Positions 23,401-36,730 of a stretch of DNA of 59,716 bases are shown here, in pieces. Numbering within the stretch: the stretch's first letter is position 1; each line of letters opens with the position of its first letter. The notes beneath the pieces were generated by a model, which ran no database searches, was not told the origin of the DNA, and saw only the letters and a list, made by a program, of their open reading frames with translations. The DNA comes from Silene noctiflora (lineage: Eukaryota > Streptophyta > Magnoliopsida > Caryophyllales > Caryophyllaceae): positions 153,057-212,772 of the forward strand of contig VHZZ01000350.1 in assembly GCA_009801015.1 (NCBI GenBank). Reading direction: 5' to 3'. The translations under genes were made by a program, and so were the position numbers.

Positions 23401-24477
23401 TTGTACATTTGGATGTAACCAGCCACATGAAGCCATTGGTGTTGCATACATTACAGGCTGATTGATCCAGTGTAGACACGCCGAGGCTCAAAAAAAAAAA
23501 AAAATGGTTCATTCTGAGCCAGTCAGCGAGTGATTCTCTTACGTCCTGCTGTTTTGTTTTATTTTTTCATTGTATGTATCGTTGTTTGATTTGGGTGATT
23601 TTCTAGTGTAGGACGTGTAGAGAGATTCTCGGGACATAACAGAGGGGAAGGGAACTAATTGAGAGCTTATTGTAATATAATTGCTGGGGAGAGAAAAATT
23701 ATTAACCGGTTTGAGTTAAGTTCCTTTGTTCTTTGGCTCTATAATTATGTATCAAAGCGATATCGCTATTTGTTACTACAATCGATTTGAAGTTAATATG
23801 GTGAGATTGATCACCCCTTACATGTGTAATTGCACAGGCATCCTGCCATTTGTTTCACTTGCGAAATTTTGTCGGCGTATGTTTCATCTTTGTGTTGGTG
23901 AAAGACTTGGCAACAGTTGAACTTAACATTGATGACCTGGTGAACTTCTGAAGATAATTGTTTATATGAGCGGACGGTATAAAAATAATTTAGATGCTGA
24001 CGGGTTTTTAATTTAAATCACAAGTATCATCATATGATAACTTCATCAACAACATCTGCATAGATGACATTCAAAATAAAGATGCATCAGCACCACTAAA
24101 CAAGGGTGTTCTAAAATCATCGACAAATTACTTCAAATCGTCTGCAATATTCAAAACTTCCTATTTTGCCCCTCTCATAATTTTCACTTAACATCTTGAA
24201 TGAACTTCAGAATTAACGAACCAAAGTTAAACAAACAAACTAATTAAACTTATCGACAAACAAATCACTTAAACTAATCGAATCAAGATATTACTAACAA
24301 TAAATAATACCGATTTAATCCGAAAATAATTAAAAAATATCACATCAATTAAATTAAAACTAATCAAATTATCCATAAAAATAGAAGTGAGAGTTTCACG
24401 TCCAAACCCGACAATTGTATGTCAAGCTGTGATCATTCCAAACAAAACAGGATTATCAACATTATTCAGAGCAAAAA
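23401..24477. other. LIMR 3' end and spacer to the RUS5-like gene
   Basis: No further gene is seen. The first few hundred bases probably hold the LIMR 3' UTR. The rest is AT-rich with no convincing TATA box before the next gene. Confidence 0.4.
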
Positions 24478-27400
24478 ATGTTTGGCATCCTGCAATGCTC
24501 AGTGTCACCCTTCAATTGTTCTATCAACAATAATTACTTTCTCCAAAGAACTCCCAACTTTCATTGTTGCTGCCTTTCCTCTAAATTCCCAGAAAATGAA
24601 GACAATTCCCTTGATGGGTACCTTACTATTACCACATACTTAAAAAGACGGTCTTAAGCAAGACTAACATAAAGCCACGCAGTTGATTTCCGAGTGGCGT
24701 TATTACTCCCCTAATAGTAGCATTATGAGTCCCAGTTACATTTTTTTTTCTTATCTGATCAAATGGGTTTTATTTTGTAGGGAAAAGGTTTCATCCCCTT
24801 TGATTTTGGTGGAGAGATACAGCAATGGCACTGCAAAAAGGTCAGTTCTTTGGTTTCAGAAATTTTGTACTGTAAATGTTGATTATTTTAGCCTATGAAA
24901 TAATGAGACTGTGTGTAATTGTGTTTGTTATTGGAACTTTTTATGGGTGTTTTCTGTTTATTAAGTTCTGATCAGTGATACATTCGTTTTCGAATAAGCA
25001 GTGGCGGAAGCAGAAATTTGGTTTTCGGTGGCCAGTTGTAATGAGCAATTATCTACATAATTGATATGATAATTGATATTCATATAATTATGATATTACG
25101 TGTATATTTAGTCTAACAATAATTGTGTATAATATTATTAGTTACCTAATTGTTAGGATTAGTTACCTAATTGTTAGGATTTATTATAGGTAACATATCT
25201 TTGAGAAGTGTATATATGTTAGCTGTTGTACGTAACTCTTACTCATTTAAAGATATGTTACCTATAATAAATCCTAACAATTAGGTAACTAATAATATTG
25301 TACACAATTATTGTTAGACTAAATATACACGTAATATCATAATTGATATGAATATCAATTATGTAGATAATTGCTCATTAAGTTGGAAACTTGTACTAAT
25401 CACAAAAGTATTTAGCTTCCAGAGTGGCAGAGTGCATGGGACCCGAGTCCTTCGCCATAGGTCACCGGTGTCTAGCCGCGTATTAGTTAGTTTTGCTCAA
25501 CTTTTCCTAAGTTAGCATAATTAAGCAACTTCAATAAAGTATTGCGTAACACTAAAGAAAGATGCACAAAATTAAGTGAAGTTCAGTACAAGTTTAGCAA
25601 AAGAATAGCCAAATTAAGCTGAATATTCCCACATTCTCTCATAATGCACTGCCTGTGTTATGTTTATATTCGAAAGAGAATGAGCAACTAGCATAAGCTG
25701 AAGGTTCTTGTAACTGGTTCTAGTTATTGTTAAAATTTTGGTGGGAATGTATGTCACTTGTTCCAAAGCATTCAAATTGTTATTCAGTGACCTTTATTTG
25801 GCGTCCTCTGTCGACCCTCTCCCAACTGTAAAGGCTGTTCAATCATGGAATATTTGTCGACTTCTGTTTTGGTAATCGAGGTGTCTTCTTTGGAGTTAGC
25901 TCTTTCCTCCGCCCCTCCCTCTTTTCGCTTGTTGGGAGATCTATTATATCGTAGCGTCTATACTTACTAATATTTGTCCTTGCCCTTGACTATAAGCATT
26001 CCCATATGGTGTAGACTGTCTTACGGTTCTGGTGGCGTGACCACATTGTCCTTGCCTTTAACTATAAGCATTCCCATATGGTGTAGAGTGTCTTTAGATT
26101 CTGGTGGCTTGACCATCAAAAATAGAATTTAATTGGTTCATGACTATAGCTAGCAAAATTGGTCATTTGCTGTGTCTAATAATGTTCGGTCTTATACCAA
26201 TTTCTTTTTCACTGTTGGTAGTTCATGTAATAGGGGAGTAATCCTGTCATAGTCATACTGATTTTTACTACTACTGTATTTTATCGAAGTCCGACTATAA
26301 AATTAGAGAGATATTCACTTAATCTCTTAAAACTTGCCTCGTAAACTTTAATGAAACCAATCATGGGGCAATGTCCAAGTTTTCCTCTTTTTCTTTTGAG
26401 AAATATTCTCATTTTAGAATGTCTTCATAATCCTGTCTTTCTGAGTGGCATGAAAGCAGGTATGTTTGGGGTGAAGAGTTCAGTAAGCAAACACTTATTG
26501 ACCAGCAAAGCGTCGAAGATAAGCTGCGCACCCCTGATTATGCAACCAACTTACAATGGCTTCCCGATGACATCAAAGATTTTATTTTGCCTGCTGGATT
26601 TCCAGGTCAGAATAGTCACTTGATCTTTTTAACTCATTGTCATTTTAGTATGAATTTCTATCTTGTGAGCACCAGCCACCAGAAGAATTCTTTAGTTTCC
26701 CGGGGATATCAAGTCATCGTACATCATAACAAAAAATATAAGCCATTTTCTAATTTTCTTAAAATTTCCTTATGGGAATCTTCCCTTATTTTTACATTTT
26801 TACTCTTCTCACCTCTTAGATATCTGATGACGTAGTAGGTAGTGTGTAGCCGTGTACTGCAGAGCTTTTTGTCATTACCAATCTATGTGATTCTAGTCCA
26901 TCTATAAGTTCCTTTTACCGCTTGCAGGATCAGTATCCGATGATTACTTGGAGTACATGTTATGGCAGTTCCCTACCAATGTCACTGGATGGATGTGCCA
27001 TGCTTTGGTTACGTCAAGCCTCCTCAAGGCATGTGTCTCAAGCAGCCAATTTTTCTCTTCCTACTTTACTTTTATTCCTTGTTCATTCTCTTTGTTCGGG
27101 ATCCTTTAGAATCAGAAAAAGTTGATAGTTATAAAATGTGCGGACCAATTCCCATTCTCTTACCATTATGCTACCACACTAAATGTTGATAACCCACAAA
27201 TTTTACTTCTAATGCCATCATTTTATTTTGCTATCATATTTTGCGATAGTATTTTTAACGTTCAGGTTCAGAAAGCCTGAGACTAAATCTTGTGTTGGGC
27301 CAGCAATATTACTTTTTTTTTTTCTTTAAAAATACGTTTCTCTGAGGTTTAGTTACAATGAACAAATCTTTTAAAATTTCAGGCAGTTGGAGTTGGTTCA

Positions 27401-30400
27401 TTCTCAGGAAGCGCTGCTGCAGCTTCTGCGGCAGCAATAAGGTGATTGACAAAACTTGCAATTGTTATTTATGCTCCTGAGAGACGTCTCACTTATGTTC
27501 TCTACTTCCATTTCTGTGAAACAATTAAAAAGAGCAGTTAGCAACCAAGAGAGGGCCTTAGATACTAATGTGAGATATACTATTTCACAAGTTGATCCAT
27601 ATCGGCATATCAAATTAATAAATGTACTCCGTACTATATATGAAGTGCGCGCTTAGAAAATTTATTTGAGACTGGCTTGTTTCATTATTTGTATGTAACG
27701 GGAGAGGGATAATTGGAAGTCGGAAATCAAACTTTGAATTATTAGGTTTCTCCAATATATTTCCGTATGTGAAAACGGGAAGTGGTAAGTTTTTAACTTT
27801 GATTGGACTCGAGCTGCTTTCTCCATCCACAGATGGGTCTCAAAGGATGGCATTGGAGCTGTTGGACGACTAATCATTGGTCTGGAGTTACAGAAATAGC
27901 TCAAGTAAATATTTGCTTGTCACATCAGAAATACTACTAAAACATTTATATTGCGCGTTTATTCAGGTGGGCGTTTTGGAAGTTTGTTTGATGATGATCC
28001 AAAACAATGGCGAATGTATGCCGACTTCATTGGCAGTGCTGGAAGGTGCTGATTTGTTTTTTCCTAAATTTGTTTGTGGTTGAATATTCCAGGCATATCA
28101 CTTTTCTTGTATCTTTTTCAGTATCTTTGATCTAACTACTCCGATATATCCTACATTGTTCCTGCCACTTGCATCTCTCGGAAACCTTTCCAAGGTGCCT
28201 CATTTCTCATTTCCCTGCTCTTCACACCATATTTCCGATCTGCTTAATGCTACAATGTTTTTGCTTGATAAATAACTCTGTAAAGTAATTTGGTCCATCA
28301 ATAGGCTGTTGCTAGAGGCCTGAAAGATCCTTCTAACCGAGTAATTCAGAATCATTTTGCGGTCTTCGGAAATCTTGGAGAGATAGCAGCAAAGGTCTGT
28401 AATAAAACTAAACTTACAGCATTTGATATATCGACCATTTTTATATTGTTTTAGATTTTTTGGTGCATCAGCTTATAATGTTTCTTCTCTGTATATATAT
28501 ATATATATATTCTCACTGTAGAATAAAACTCGTTACTCTGTTGGTTTATAAACATTACAGCATTGTCTTAATGGCCTCCACCTGTGATGGGAATGCCGGA
28601 TAAGGGGGGTGCGGATCTAAGGAACCTGACCCCTGTGTTAAAAACACAGAGACGGGTTTTTGAATGACTCATAATAAACATTGCATCATAAAATGCATGT
28701 GCTCTGCTACTTCAAGATACAGTAAAAACGGAGCTTTTAGTAAGCCTATTGTTTTTATCCTCTCACAATAATGTTCGATAAACTTTAGTTTCGTTAACAA
28801 GGTTGTCGGTGATTAAGGACATCAACTAGACAACTAGAACCTCTCTATTTATCAGAGGCTGTCCAGTTTGCTGTTGTCTGTTGATCAAGCACCCTTGGAA
28901 AGTAGGCTAACTTGATTATAATTCATTAAGAAAGGTCATTAAACATTTCTGGTGAAAATACCACCCTACTTATCAAACGTTTGAGTTTCAGAGAGTCCTG
29001 CTTATAGCTTGATAGTCTGTTGATTGTGTTTGTTTTCCTTCAGGTATCTTCTCGAGTATTTTCTCCGATGAAGTTTAAAGTGAAAATACTTATTCTATGT
29101 CGTCTTATCTCATGTACTGCAGGAGGAAGTATGGGAAGTGACTGCTCAACTGTTTGGACTTGGTTTGGGAATATTAATCCTGGTAAAGTTACATTATGCA
29201 TTTATGCCTGAATCTGGATTTGATCCTGAAGTGAAATTTCCCTCTTGACTGACTGTTGTGATACATTGTACTGGTTAAAGGATGCTCCAGGCATAGTGAC
29301 ATCATATCCTGCCTTGGTAACAACATGGTTGGGACTGCGCCTTTTTCATCTATGGTTGCGTTATCAGTCGCTTTCGGTGTTAAAATTCAATACAGTAAGA
29401 AAATCCTACATTTCTATTTCTACCTCGTAAGGAAAACTGACTGCTGCGCTGTTTGCATTAGTCTGATTCCTGAACCTCTTTTCTCGACTTATTTGACAGA
29501 TAAATCTCAAACGTGCTCGTATTTTGGCCAAAGCTCATGTCTTGCATTCTCAAGTTCCTGGTTAAGCCCTATTCTCTGATTATTCCTGTTCATTTTGTTT
29601 CAACAAGCCCTCACCCCAGCCCAAAGCTTCTATTTGTACAGCTTTCTTTGTTGTTTGCCTTCTTTTTTTGGGGAAATATTTGCCTTCCACCTTGACACAA
29701 ACCACCTCGCGCCTCACATCCCAGGGTGTATCGATTGCAATAAAGACGAACAAATTTTATCCTGGGAAAGGTTTCTTCAACCACGAATCTTGTTTGGAGT
29801 TCCTCTGGATCAGCTGGTTGGTGGTGAGACGTCAGCTACCATGGTAATAATTAAGCACTTCCTCTGTGTGAAATTTAAAAAATCTATAATAGCCACAAGC
29901 CCACAACAGGTTTCATTCTGTGATTTATGAATGACTGCCACTCTGACAGACTCTAGAGAGGGTAAACCCTAAGAATTTAACCGTAAACAGCAAGTCTTGT
30001 TTGAAAGACCGCCTCATAAGTCTGTCTTATAAAAAAATTGGTCAAAAGTTCAATGTACGTACTACTTATAACAGGCGTGCTACAATCGAGGAATCATTAG
30101 TCTAATGGCTGAGATAAAGTACTTGGTACCATAGGTCCTAAGTTCGTATAACATTCCCCTCGCTACATAGAATACGAAGGAAGTACAATTTAAGACAAAA
30201 CCCAGAATTGATTATAGTAAATACATGATTTCAGGCTTCTGCACAGGTGAAGAAAATCTTTAGTCTGTATACAAAGGAAAAGTATATCCTGGTAGTACAC
30301 CAGTGGGAAAGAAGGGACTTTGAGGTTTGGGTTTCATTCAAGGTACGGACTACGGAGTATAAAACTTGCTGAAATATTTCATAACGATTAACGTCGACTC

Positions 30401-30678
30401 TAATTTTCTAAGGTTCGGCTAATACAGTTTGTTTAATTGGTTTACAGGCGGGCGCTACAAGCTTATCAGCCTTGCAAAGTGTATGGCAGGCGTACTGGCT
30501 CTATGAACATTGGGACAGTTCACTAGAATTGAGTAAAGCACTTGAGGAAAGCTTGTCGTGCATCGACAGCAGATTTGACAATTTCATGGAGCTATTAGAC
30601 GATGCAGGATGGAATATACACAAGATTAATATAAATGTGTCCAAGGAACCATACATTGAGCAATTTGATCCGAGCTGA
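24478..30678 (+). CDS. RUS5: ROOT UVB SENSITIVE 5-like protein (RUS/DUF647)
   Basis: Fifteen coding exons: 24478-24617, 24781-24840, 26460-26605, 26928-27028, 27383-27441, 27833-27879, 27967-28045, 28122-28194, 28305-28394, 29123-29182, 29281-29394, 29500-29560, 29725-29843, 30235-30342 and 30448-30678. Frames join to 495 aa (Arabidopsis RUS5 is about 509). Exon 1 (MFGILQCSVSPFNCS, Cys/Ser/Asn-rich, few acids) resembles a plastid transit peptide. The DUF647 domain follows, from LPAGFPGSVSDDYLEYMLWQ through FSGSAAAASAAAIRWVSKDG, GGRFGSLFDDDPKQWRMYAD and HFAVFGNLGEIAAKEE to RLFHLWLRYQSLSVL. The best family match is RUS5, judged from SVSDDYLEYMLWQFPTNVTG and the ending. RUS1/RUS2 act in root UV-B sensing and vitamin B6 biology; the job of RUS5 is not established. 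Intron 4 has a GC donor (27029). Intron 2 carries a large palindrome. Confidence 0.93.
25039..25380. mobile_element. Foldback element: 342-bp near-perfect palindrome
   Basis: The left arm starts TAATGAGCAATTATCTACAT and the right arm ends with its complement ATGTAGATAATTGCTCATTA. Arms of about 140-150 bp pair nearly throughout, around a loop of about 50 bp. AGTTG stands at both sides (25034-25038 and 25381-25385), a probable 5-bp duplication. The left arm has GTTACCTAATTGTTAGGATTA twice in tandem, the right arm once. It lies in intron 2 of the RUS5-like gene. Confidence 0.85.
28560..28680 (+). mobile_element. Degenerate SINE-like fragment in RUS5 intron 9
   Basis: GGATAAGGGGGGTGCGGATC, GACCCCTGTGTTAAAAACAC and TTTTTGAATGACTCATAATA recall the retroposon body at 16205-16445 at several points. 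The match is weak. Confidence 0.3.
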
Positions 30679-31739
30679 ACCATTAGTTACTCAGTGATCA
30701 CCATATGTGTCGATAAGGACGGCTAGATGAAATGAAGATGGCAGAGTAAATACTATTGTAACAAGGCTACAGTTAGATGCATGATTGATGGTGGTTGCGA
30801 GGAGATTGGTGGTCAGGTGACGGACATCCATTACAAGTCGCTAATTATAATTTCCAGAGGATATTATATCTCGAAATTCACTTTTAAGCATGGCCTCGTT
30901 AGTCATTACCTCGCCGTGTGTATTGCATACCACTACATTACTCAGTATAGTCTCTAGTAAAGCCGTCAATACTAAGCCGACCCAAACCAAAAAAAATAAC
31001 TTGATCATAATACCTAACCCACAAATAGTCTTATTCGGAAATCGGAAACACAAGACCTGCTAAATTTGACCCGACCCGAACAACTATACATGTACCCGAC
31101 CCGACGCCTAGTTTCAGAATTCGAGCTTGATCCGTAACCCGAATTAACCTGATCCAATATGACCCAACCAAATGTTTGTTACAAACTGGTCATTTTACCT
31201 AAATAATTAGTTAACAATTAACCCATAAATGACCCGGGCCATAAGTGACTCGATCCGACTCGGTTGCAATCCTTGAACGACCCAAACTTGACACGTTTGT
31301 CCGGTTTAGGAACGGCAACAAGTCTTCCTGGTGACGGGTCAAGTATTACCCACAAGGGTAGATAAGACAAAAGGAAGAGGGCTAGGAAATCACAAATGAC
31401 TTGTCTTTATCTAATCAAGTGAATTTTATTTGACCCGTCATAAGCTTGTGACGGATATTGCCCGTCACAAATGAGAATTACACACCGTTTAAAATTACTA
31501 TTTTTTTTCTATGTTGTTTCTTTTATAAAAACATCAAATTACAAACAATAGAATCAAAATTAGCACGAGTATATCCGACCCAAATGACCCGTTTACCGAT
31601 TCCGACCACTAGGCAACTGGACAACTACAATTGGATAGTTGGATGTACTACTACTTAATACGGAGCACAGTAAATTTACTACTTCGATATTGTTGTCCAA
31701 AATCCTCTTTCAGCATACTACCCAATAATAACGAGTAAC
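30679..31739. other. Spacer between RUS5-like and PABN genes
   Basis: No gene is seen. Positions 30955-31300 are rich in CCGACCC/ACCCGA words like the interiors of the hAT MITEs at 45732 and 53748, but ends and a duplication were not found. A MITE-like repeat follows at 31330-31485. Confidence 0.45.
31330..31485. mobile_element. MITE-like repeat (GTGACGGGTCAAATA family), copy 1
   Basis: From GGTGACGGGTCAAGTATTAC to GACGGATATTGCCCGTCACA it matches, in inverted orientation, the repeat at 40540-40712. Outer parts are inverted repeats of TGACGGGTCAAATA. No target duplication was found. Confidence 0.55.
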
Positions 31740-34700
31740 ATGGAAGAACACCCTGAGCAACATTCGCCGGAGCTCGACAACTATGGCGACGCCGCCGACG
31801 TCGACGAAGGCGATGTTCCCTTCGATGGCGAAGCCGATGAAGGTGGAGATCCTAATTCGCAGGTCTTCTTTCTATCTTTTTCTCTTCTTTCTCTTCTCAA
31901 TAATTGTTCCCCCTTTTTTGACCTAATTTTGAGTTTCTTTAATTGCAGAATCTTGATGAAATGAAGAAGCGTCTCGAGGAGCTTGAAGATGAAGCTGGTG
32001 CTCTTCGTGAAATGCAAGCTAAAGTTGAGCAAGATATGGGCGTTTCTCAAGGTTCTAATCTTTGATTTAATGAATTTCTAGGGTTTTTATTTAATTGATT
32101 TGATTTTTAATCGGTTTCATTCATGTTCTTGTTCATACTGTTAGTTAGGAATTCGTATGACTGATTTTGATGCTATATGAGCATGCGAAAATGGCGTTTT
32201 TATCGAATGTGTTTTCGAAAAAGGCGTTTTCTTGTTTGATTAGATTTTTAATTGATTTGAATTCATGGTTTTGTCCATACTGTTTGCGAGGAATTTGTCT
32301 GTGTGATTTTTATGGTTTACGAGTTAGTGAGTGAGTGAGTGAGTGAGTTGTTTCTAGTAAAGATTCTTGATGTGCGAATTTATCGGAAGCGTTTTCATAA
32401 TGACTGAGTTTTAGTATTGTTACTACTCTCTCCGTACTTTGTTGAGCGCGAATTTTAAGGAACATATGGATGTGCCATGTGTGGGGGAAAAGGAAATTGA
32501 TGAATGGTGGTAGATGTGGAGTTAGTAGAAACTATAATGATCAAAAATAACATACAAGAGAGTGAACTTTTCTAGTAAGAAGTTTATTATTGGACAACCT
32601 AAAATGGAAAGCAGTAAGTTTAGGAAGAATTAATGACTACGTTATGTGATAGACTGAGTGTTTCCGAATTTTCTTTAGTGGTATGTGATGGCCCAAGTCG
32701 TTAAATTTGAAAGTGCATTTATTTTTCGCTCATTCCTGTTTGAGCATGGATTTTATGTACGGATCATTAAAAAAGGGAATTTTTTAAGTGATTCATGTCA
32801 TTCAGGTACTTGTGCTCTGTACATTTGTGTGAAAGCTTCATGCTTTTCTCTCTTTTTTTCCAAGGCTCTACTAGGAAAGTTTTCTGTACTAAGAAATATT
32901 CCGCTTGATTTCATAATTCATATTGAAATATGCCTCGTTTTGCTATCTACTGTTACAAAGGGTTATTGATCAGTATTATTTTTGAGTGTAATTTGCTTTA
33001 AACATTTCTTGTGAAGAATCTACCAGTGCTAACGCGAGTCAAGCTGAAAAGGAGGAGGTTGATTCCCGTTCAATATATGTTGGCAATGTGAGGGCACTTT
33101 TATCTCCTTGATGTCATTTTTTTTTCCCTGTTGCTATCCAATTTGTATGAATCATATTGTGTTCCACAAAAGAGGGTGTGCTTTTTGTTCACCATATATT
33201 AAATTCATACCAATGCATTTAATCTAGTTGAGGCAATGCAGTCACGCATCATTGCACTCAACTGTAGATAAACCTTTTTGTTTGCCATCTGCCCTGATCA
33301 TTCTAGGAAGCAGTCTGTAAAAAAAAATCAGAAGTGGCTAGGCTAGCTAAGAAGATATGGGAAGGTCTGCTGGATCATTTCTTCCACCAGCGTCACATTT
33401 GTCACTCGTGAGTTGTGACTCCATATATTCAGTAAATTTAAAGGTTACGGATAGTTATTCAGCAGTAATTTACTATTGAAATTAAAAAAGTTCATTTCTT
33501 GGGTCTGTGTGATTATTTCATCTTCTTGGAGTTGGATTCGTGGTTGGGCTTTGTATTAGAATGCCTTGGCCGAGATGGGGTGACTGTAATCCTGGTTTAC
33601 AGTGGTTGACACTTGACAGTTGACGTGCTGTCTTATATAGATTGTGAATCTTCCTGTAACTGACACGTGCCACTTATTTTCCTTTGTCAATTGACTGCAG
33701 AGTTTTAGTTAGGCTCATTTCTGCAGTAAACATAAATCTGCCTGAAACTCCTATAATAGTATTGAATTCGCTCTGCAATTTTTTGGTTCTTTATATCATC
33801 TTTGTCTCTTCATCATCGTGAAACTGATCTTTGATACTTAGTTCCTTACGATAAACTTCCATATGTTTGTTGGCATGTTCGAGTGTGGATTGAACCTGAT
33901 TTTGGTTAGGACATAGGAGTATTTAGATGTTTACCCATCAGTTAGTTGATTTCAATCGAAAGATGGCAAGCCAATTTAAAAAAAAATTCACGCTAGTCTA
34001 CTTTGAGTCAGACAATTATATTATCTTACTGCTCTTTGGAGCTCTGAGGGGAACATGATATCTGGTTTAATGGGAGTTTGGGACCTCTGATTCTGCATGA
34101 AATATTTTTTAGTAATTGGATTATTGTAATCCATGTTTGGGAACTGTTGCAGGTTGTTTGTGTTGTGAATCGGAATGTTTGGGATCTGTTGCACTTTGTT
34201 TGTGTTATGAATCTGAATCAATGTTACCCGCAATTTGGTTGGTTATAGCGCCCCTCTTACGGTCCCAAATTTATGTCCCACATCAACAATTTGAAATGTC
34301 GATTTTAAACAAATTTGGAATTAGGGATTTCTTGTTGTACTTCCTTTTTTTGTTGATTGACAGATTAGAGCGAGAATCCGTTGCTTGACATAAAACTAGC
34401 GAGTAAATGCTACTGAATAATGCCGAGTCCACTATTCTTTACTATTTATGCTGCTGTCTTCTATCATTCCCTTAATTAAACTGACATCTTTTAGCACTTG
34501 TTAATCTTTTTGTTAGTTGATGCCGAGTCCACTATTCTTTACTATTTATACATGGAGCTTCGCGGAGTCAGAAGTTTTGTCTTATAGTCATTTTGCTAAT
34601 TGCTACACATGGCAGATAGGACATTGTTACTTTTGGTGGTTGCATGTTAAAATACCATCTAGTTTAAGAATCTGCATTATTATTTTCTTTATAAAGCAGA

Positions 34701-36125
34701 TATTATAAACTTATTGTTGTCAGGCCTCTTTGTAAGCTGTTGTGACTTCTGAGTCATTGGGTTTGATTGCTTGTGGATAAGTAAACTCTCTTTATATCCA
34801 ATTCCAACTCTTTCTTTCATCTTCTATAGGTGGATTATGCATGTACCCCTGAGGAAGTACAACAGCATTTTCAGTCATGTGGAACCGTGAATAGAGTGAC
34901 CATTTTGACGGACAAGTTTGGCCAACCAAAGGGCTTTGCATACGTGGAGTTCGTTGAAGTCGAAGCTATTCAGAATGCTCTTTTACTTAATGAGTCAGAA
35001 CTTCATGGTCGTCAATTGAAGGTATAATTGCTCTGCTTGCCTAGTTGTGACTTGTGTTTTATAAAATGATGTATCGAATAATTGATTGTCTTGCATCAAA
35101 TTATAGGTATCTGCTAAGAGGACAAATGTTCCCGGACTGAAACTATATCGAGGAAGACGACCAAGTCCATATGGCGGTAGACCTAGGAGGCCATTCATGC
35201 AGGGTGGGCCCATATATTCTCCATATGGTTACGGGTAGGCTTTTGTCTTCCCTTATAATGTTTTCATTACTACTTACACAGTTACACTTATTCATTGCAA
35301 TTTGAGATTTAGCTTTTCATTTGAGAGTGATTAGATGAAATGTTAGGTCAGTCCCATTGTCAGGTAAATCTTATTTATCGATGAGTATCAGTGAACAATG
35401 AACATTCACCTTGCTAAGTGGCTGTCCTCTAAAGTCTAATGTACACACATGGAGATATTATTTTGCTTGTGTGCGTAACTCTGTCATATGGTTGTCAGAC
35501 ACTCCCTCCGAGTTGGCTTTCTCTTCCATATTCCTTATTGGGCTAGTCACCACCCCACTGTTGATTGCCCTTACCACCACGGACCATGTCAAAACCAACA
35601 CTTCCCAAAACTCAGAGACCCACAATCACTGAGACCACCAAAGATATTCCCGGACCACCGAGACCCACCTTAAATGTCGTCAATGCATGACACTGCTGAA
35701 ATTATCCGGAAATAAACCCAGGCAAATCTAACCAGACAAGATGCTACTGTCCATTCGATTTTTACCTGAACTTTTTCTAGAAATCAGGCAAGGTGTCATT
35801 TTCGTATGTTCAGTGATATATGATCGGTGTTCTGGCCTTCTGGGTAATACTGTTTGTATGTAAATTTATAGGAAGTCCCATTACTAGGTGAGGTCTAGAG
35901 GTTTTCGGATGATTTCTTTTTTTACTTTGAACTTCAAAGCCCAACTTGAACCTTTTAATCCCCGTCACATCCTACCATAGCTTATATAGATCAGTCTTGC
36001 TCAACATTATTTGTGCCTTCTAAATGTCATTCTGGTTCCTCGTTAACTCTTGATACTCACACTTTTATTTCGTGATATTTTGTAGAAGGGCTCCCAGACG
36101 TCCCATGCGGTACAGGCCATATTGA
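31740..36125 (+). CDS. Nuclear poly(A)-binding protein (PABN/PABP2 type)
   Basis: Six coding exons: 31740-31862, 31949-32051, 33017-33087, 34830-35021, 35107-35234 and 36086-36125. All introns are GT-AG and in frame, giving 218 aa (plant PABN proteins are about 220). An acidic N terminus ([20 protein letters not shown], then DVDEGD) is followed by a coiled coil at residues about 42-75 ([20 protein letters not shown]). One RRM follows with RNP2 SIYVGN at 94-99, interrupted by intron 3, and RNP1 KGFAYVEF at 133-140. The Arg/Gly/Pro-rich tail ends [12 protein letters not shown]. By family knowledge it binds the growing poly(A) tail in the nucleus, stimulates poly(A) polymerase and sets tail length; the Arg-rich tail is a nuclear import and methylation region. 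Arabidopsis PABN1-3 are the likely relatives. Confidence 0.95.
32324..32350. repeat. (GAGT)n microsatellite in PABN intron 2
   Basis: A short run of GAGT units (GTTAGTGAGTGAGTGAGTGA and onward), with no sign of function. Confidence 0.8.
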
Positions 36126-36730
36126 TTGTTGCATCTGCCAAGAAACCCTTAAAAATGCTTGGTAGTTGACAGAAACACAGTGTTCAGACACATTTTACAG
36201 CAACGACAGGAACATTTCAGATGAAACCGCGAGTAGTTTTAGTACAAGTGATTGTAAACCGTCCTGTCTTTACTTTCAAAGATACTAGACTGTTAGTTTA
36301 TTACTTTCTTCCCATTTTTCTGGTGATACATTCATAGCATTTCCCAACAAATTCAGGCGAGTGTTTTACGAACCAACTTTGTTGTTGCTGCTGTTATTAG
36401 CTCTAAACTTTTACTTGCAGCAAAACTGGTGAAATTTCGTGCTGTAAAAACCACATTTCTATTTGTCTTTAACATGTTTACTGTCATGTTTGAACTCAGT
36501 TCAGCCAACTCGGTCCTCGAGTAATTTGGGTTATCCTCATATTATTGATTCAAGTACAAGCTAAGAAAGAAGTGACTACTAAATTGATAAGATTGCCATA
36601 ATACAACCATCATGTAAATAAAATCCGATTCGTACATTTTTATTTTTCACCTATGGTAACTTCGCAACTCTTCCTGCCCTATGCTTTTTACTTCCTTAAT
36701 AATTCACCTGAACAAAACATATCGAATTCT
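36126..36730. other. PABN 3' UTR and convergent spacer
   Basis: This is the probable 3' UTR of the poly(A)-binding protein gene, then the tail of the convergent lipid-transfer gene. No other gene or repeat is recognised. Confidence 0.45.

Noticed and set aside
25405-25490. A-box-like TGGCAGAGTGC near the palindrome in RUS5 intron 2
   Set aside because: There is no proper B-box, tail or duplication, so no SINE or tRNA is called.
30095-30185. tRNA-like head (TCTAATGGCTGAGATAAAG, AAGTTCGTATAAC) in RUS5 intron 13
   Set aside because: The A- and B-box likeness is weak and no tail or duplication was seen; not enough to call a SINE or tRNA.
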